This document shows positions 59,665 to 64,000 of a stretch of 64,000 bases of DNA, piece by piece. Numbering within the stretch: the first letter of the stretch is position 1; each line of letters opens with the position of its first letter. This DNA is from Mactromeris polynyma (Eukaryota > Mollusca > Bivalvia > Venerida > Mactridae): contig JASFXZ010000027.1 of the NCBI GenBank assembly GCA_032209605.1, positions 10,125,372-10,189,371 of the forward strand, given 5' to 3'. The translations under genes and the position numbers were made by a program. The notes below the pieces were generated by a model. The model ran no database searches and was not told the origin of the DNA. It worked only from the letters and a program-made list of their open reading frames with translations.

Positions 59665-62600
59665 TATATATAAAAAATAATCTAAATTATGAACACATCA
59701 GGGTAGACAACCCCAGAAACAATAACAATGACTCTTTAATAGAATATCAATTAGTTAGATCAATCCTTTTATCTTGTTAATTTATATTTGAGAGAGATCA
59801 GCTCAGAATCTCTTGAACATATAACATCATCAATCCCTTCTGAGGATGGAGCAAAAAACTGTATAATAACAGGGGATTTTAATGCTCACCATCATGCATG
59901 GGGCTCAAAAACTATAAATCGTCGGGGTAGGGAAATTTTGACCTGGGCTGAAAAACATGAACTAATTTTACTGAATGATGGCAGTGCTACTAGAATTGAC
60001 AAACCAACGGGAAATCTATCTTCCATAGATCTTACTTTTTCAAATCCAAAAATTGCTTCATCTACAGTTTGGGGAGTTTTCGAAGACAATCTGGGGTCAG
60101 ATCACTTTCCAATCTTAATAAGTGTTAACATGCCAAATTCTGAAACTTCTGAGCAATTTTCGAAATTCGTATTAAATAAAGCAGACTGGTCCAAATTTAA
60201 ATCACTCTGCAATACCATTCCTTCAGATCAAGTCTACTCTGATGATATAAATGAACATCTTAAAAATCTTGACAGAATTAACACTACACATGGCCGAACG
60301 TAGTATTCCGGTCTCAGCGCCCAGTAATAAAACCAAAAACAGGTTCTGTGGTGGAATAGCGACTGTCATGAAGCGGTACAGGGTAGAAAACGGGCTTTAT
60401 ATTTAGCTAAAAGAAACCCCTGCCCGACAAATATTCAAAAACTTAAAATAGCTGAAAATCATGCTAAAACTACTATACTTCATTCAAAAAAGAAAAAATG
60501 GCAAGAATTTTGTGAATCTTTAATTTTAAAAAGTGCCACTTTGAGTCACTACATAGTGAAAACGTATATGAGCCGGGGTTAAATAACATACCATTAAACA
60601 AACCTTTCTCTATTTTAGAACTAACTAAATGCATTCATGACAAATGCGACTCGGCCCCTAGACTTGACAAAATTACCTATTCTATGTTTAAAAATATGCC
60701 ATCCTCTACACTACAGCTTTGGCTTGAACTTTTTAATAGAATCTGGAGTGATGGTGTCTATCCCACAGCCTGGAAAGAAGCCTGTATTATACCGATAAAA
60801 AAACCTAATAAATGCAATAATGAACCAAAATCCTATAGACCCATAAGCCTTACATCACACTCCGGGAAATTGCTGGAGGGTATGGTAAAGGCTCGTTTAG
60901 AACATCATATTGAATACAATAATTACCTTAATCCCTCTCAATCTGGCGTTAGAAAGGGAAGGAAGGAGCACTTTAGACCAACTTGTTCGTTTACAACATG
61001 ACGTTATTTCGGCTAAAAACAGAAGCCGATCAGTACTAGCCATTTTTCTAGACCTACAGGCAGCTTTTGATCTAACATGGCACTTTGGAGTTCTATTCAA
61101 ATTGAAAGAATACGGTACAACAGGGGCTTGTTTCCAGTACCTTAGGGCATTCCTAGAAGGGCGAAAAATTAGAGCAAGGGTTAATGGTACCCTCTCGGAT
61201 ACAGAGGAAGTATCCAGAGGTACCCCGCAGGGCGCGATCTTATCACCACTTTTATTTAACCTCTTAATGAATGGACTACCTGTATCCCTTTCAAAATCCG
61301 GCATGATTATTAGTCAATTCGCAGACGATTCAGGTACTTGTGTTACAGGCAAAAACGTAGCGAAATTAACAAAAAAAAAAAATGGCTTAAACCAAATTTG
61401 TGGATGGGCAATGGGGGTTTAAAATTTCAAAAGAAAAAACTGTCGGTATAATATTTGGGAACCAGAAACAGCATAAATTAGACCTACATTTAGGTGGTAC
61501 ACCATTAAATTTTGTTAAAGTTACACGTTTTTTAGGCATGCTTTTAGACAGCAAATTAACTTTCGGACCCCATATTGAATATTTAGTCAATAAGTGTACC
61601 TCTGATCTAAACATGATGAAAATTCTAAAAAGCACAGATTTTGGGGCTAACAAAAACAGCCTTCTACTATTATACAAATCTCTGATAAGATCCAAAATTG
61701 ATTATGGGGCTGAAATTTATGCTGTTGCTGCACCATCTATTCTCAAAAAATTAGATATAATTCAAAATAAAGCCCTTAGGATTGCTCTAGGAGCTCTGCG
61801 TTCCACTCCTATCCATAAACTGGAGGCTGAGGCTGGTGTAATGCCACTGAATATCAGGCGTGAGTCTCAGATTGTTAAATTCTGGGCCAGGGCACAATCA
61901 AGAGGGGACAAAAATCCCGTGAAACAATCTTCGGGGCTGGATACGGCACCAGAAACATATTTAAAAAGGCAGTATTGCCTTTTGGGGCTTGTACCCAAAA
62001 TCTGGTGGAGTCATTCGGCCTCGGAGGGACACAGGTAGCAGACTTTAGACCCACAATTGAACATCCTTGGCCGTTAGATCCGCCCCCAACTGATATTTGT
62101 TTAAGTAAAATTATTTCTAAAGTAGATGTGGATTTACATTTCAACAATAATTATCTCAACTTTCTTCATATTTATACTGATGGTTCTAAATGCCCAATAT
62201 CCGGCAAAGTAGCATGCGCCATCACTATCCCCTCAAAAAATATAACAATATCCAAAAAGTTAAGTTACAATTTATCAATATATACAGCAGAAATGATAGC
62301 CATTGATATCGCTATGAACTGGATACTAGAAAATAAACCTTCAAAAACTGCTATTTTCTCAGATTCTCTATCTTCACTTCAGACAATACAAAATCTTAAA
62401 AGTAAATCTAGACCAGACATTTTAGACTCAATCCTAAAAACTTACTTAAATATTAAACTTTTAGGTCTAGAATTAAAAATAATCTGGTGTCCAGCGCATA
62501 TAGGTATCAATGGCAATGAAATTGCGGATCTGGCGGCCAAATCGGGTCTGGAGCATAAAAGTGTAGACATGTGTGTGACACTCTCCCCCACTGAGGTGTA

Positions 62601-62725
62601 CTCATTGGTGAGATCACACTCCATCAAGTGCTGGAAACAGTACTTCAAAGAAATAAATTCGGATGGAGGTGATTCTTTCCAATACTCGGTGTTTTATTCC
62701 CTAAACTACAGGATGGACAAGTGTA

Positions 62726-63140
62726 TTACAATTCTAATAAACTTTCGACATATAGTATATTTTAACATGAAATTTGTTTTGAGAAATATCGAGTAGCATT
62801 GTCAAAATTCAGAATTTAGTTCCATGATCTTGCGATAGAAACCGTTCGATACGACAATATACTTCAAATAGAACTGCATTTATTGTACAATGAATACCAT
62901 CGAAACAGAATATCATTACCTCTTAGTTTGTCCTTTTTACAGAGACTGAAGACAAAAATATTTCAGCCGATATTATTGCCATTGGCCAACTCACTTTTAC
63001 ACAATATAATAATACCATGTCTTCAAAATCAAAACGCCTCCAAATTCACTTGGCAAAATATATCTACTTCGCTATGTCAAAAAGAAATTCTGCAAATCTG
63101 TGGAAACTACACTGTACTTATATTACTATTTATGTAAAAT
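62726..63140 (+). mobile_element. Decayed CR1-like LINE tail joined to copy D
   Basis: Broken frames read ALSKFRI, FHDLAIETVRYDN, then NCIYCTMNTIETEYHYLLVC and PFYRD, then KIKTPPNSLG. This is the same C-terminal pattern as at 10287, 11720 and 16500. Stops interrupt it. It abuts LINE copy D without a recognisable target duplication. Confidence 0.65.
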
Positions 63141-63230
63141 ATTTGTCTGACTTTTTGTAACTACCATCATATTTCATTTTAAATCTTCACTATGCTCTGA
63201 TGACTATTTCTCTCTCACCGACTATATATA

Positions 63231-64000
63231 CTGAGCAAATGTAGAAACGTCCCACCATATTCAAAGAAATATTGCCGGAAATCTATAAGGTTGGTGGTAC
63301 TAAGACCTATACAGAAAATGAAGTTTATTCACTTGTGAATCCATATTAGTTGACCTAATTTTGCTGGGATGAAAATGTCTCGAGTGAGATAATGGCGAAG
63401 TCGGTAGGGGTCAAAATAAAAAATCTGAAGAAAAGTTAGTTTTTTTAAAAATGTTTAGGGATTAATGATTTCTCTCCCTAAAAAGTCCAAGTTGTATCCA
63501 GTATGATTAATATCGTGTGTGGCCACCATTTGCACGAATACACGCCATAATTATACGGCGCATGGACGTGACGTAACGCACAATTAGTGCGTTAGGCAGG
63601 ATCCTCCACTCTTGCTGTAAAGCCTGTGGCAAATTTTGAATGTTGTCAATTTGGTGGTTGACCCTGGCCTTACCACCCAGCTCACTCCAGATGTGCTCTA
63701 TCGGGTTGAGATCAGGGGAAACCGCAGGCCGTGGAAGTACGGCGACATTGTTTCGAGCCAGGTATTGAGTTGTGAGACTGGCTGTGTGCGGGCGGGCATT
63801 GTCTTGCTGCAGTGTTACACCAGGGCCGTGGCGGCGAATGAAAGGCATTACATGAGGAGTTAGCACATCAGTAATGTAACGCTGTGCATTGAGGTTGCCC
63901 TGTATGACTACTAGCTCAGTCTTACGGTTACCCATGGCCCCATCCTAAACCATTACACTCCCACCACCGAACCTGTCCCTCTCAACAACACAACATTCTA
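63231..64000 (-). mobile_element. Second Tc1/mariner-type transposon, partial (runs off window)
   Basis: The 3' end is probably at 63231 (TA|CTGAGCAAATGTAGAAACG). The minus-strand transposase part reads GGGSVMV, a stop in place of the expected Trp, then GNRKTELVVIQGNLN, QQDNARPHTA and NPIEHIWSE, with Glu 34 residues after the Asp. The N-terminal half lies beyond the window. Confidence 0.78.
63507..63935 (-). pseudogene. Tc1-type transposase, C-terminal half
   Basis: An open frame of 142 codons holds the second catalytic Asp (LQQDNARPH) and the Glu (PDLNPIEHIW), followed by the tail ALQQEWRILPNALIVRYVTS and a stop. Upstream in the same frame, a TAG interrupts the VMV-W-GG block. Differences from the 58458 transposase show it is a different family. 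Confidence 0.75.

Larger units (their letters stand above)
55850..62725 (+). mobile_element. I/Nimb-like LINE, copy D (interrupted by Tc1; 3' end lost)
   Basis: It aligns with copy C from TGTGCCTTTCTC onward, with deletions: about 165 nt in the 5'UTR, 10 nt in ORF1 (near 56660), about 10 nt in the endonuclease (near 58083) and about 190 nt between endonuclease and RT (near 60536). A Tc1 element sits at 58163-59664. After 62691 the alignment becomes patchy and it stops at about 62725 in an unrelated LINE tail, so the 3'UTR is missing. Confidence 0.8.
57953..62725 (+). pseudogene. LINE copy D ORF2, split by Tc1 element
   Basis: The start ATG again overlaps the ORF1 stop by 8 nt. The endonuclease N-terminus runs to 58160, is broken by a small deletion and then by the Tc1 element, and resumes at 59667 (GDFNAHHHAWG, SDHFPI at 59870-60115). 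RT blocks at 60830-61370 and RNase H at 62170-62560 (IYTDGSK, YTAEMIAIDIA, SDSLSSLQ, CPAHIGINGNEIADLAA). Frameshifts occur near 60952, 61370 and about 62010. Confidence 0.82.

Overview
The window reads as AT-rich animal genomic DNA, most likely from a bivalve mollusc. The grounds are intron-split genes with GT-AG borders, a PHD-like/FLYWCH gene of a kind I associate with bivalve and other lophotrochozoan genomes, mollusc-style dispersed repeats (the 'TATACCCCCACAAACGAAG' and 'TATGCCCCCGCTC' families), tRNA-derived SINE-like units, and many CR1-like and I/Nimb-like LINEs. No prokaryotic operon, CRISPR array or rRNA was seen. All taxonomic and family names come from recognising motifs by eye, not from a search.

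Three host genes are supported. (1) At 1-3990 (+) is the 3' part of an SLC5-family sodium/solute cotransporter (monocarboxylate or multivitamin type), followed by a 3'UTR and an array of about 17 copies of a 44-bp repeat. (2) At 9617-21448 (-) is a six-exon gene for a PHD-like zinc finger plus FLYWCH zinc-finger protein. Its exons join in frame, except that the FLYWCH-core exon is split by a 5'-truncated LINE tail with an 8-bp target-site duplication. Its introns hold a large foldback element carrying a nested second transposon, plus several LINE pieces. (3) At 23396-40359 (+) is a complete nine-exon OXA1L gene (mitochondrial inner-membrane insertase, 414 residues by my splicing). Its introns are full of LINE fragments, a SINE, MITEs, and tandem and dispersed repeats, including a decayed unknown coding stretch fused to a 132-bp tandem array.

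From about 40.4 to 46.1 kb is gene-poor DNA with one MITE and a Tc1-type transposase relic. From 46.1 to 62.7 kb is a head-to-tail cluster of four 5' ends (here A, B, C, D) of one I/Nimb-like LINE family. ORF1 encodes a gag-like protein with zinc knuckles; ORF2 encodes endonuclease, reverse transcriptase and RNase H. Copies C and D are nearly full length and share the same inactivating frameshifts, and D is interrupted by a near-intact Tc1/mariner element. The last 1.3 kb holds another LINE tail and part of a second DD34E transposon that runs off the window.

The best candidates for follow-up are the LINE-split FLYWCH exon, the shared lesions of the tandem LINE array, the foldback element with palindromic tips, and a pair of unclassified dispersed repeats (17345-17620 and 32625-32885). 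I found no clear evidence of a wholly new biological system.
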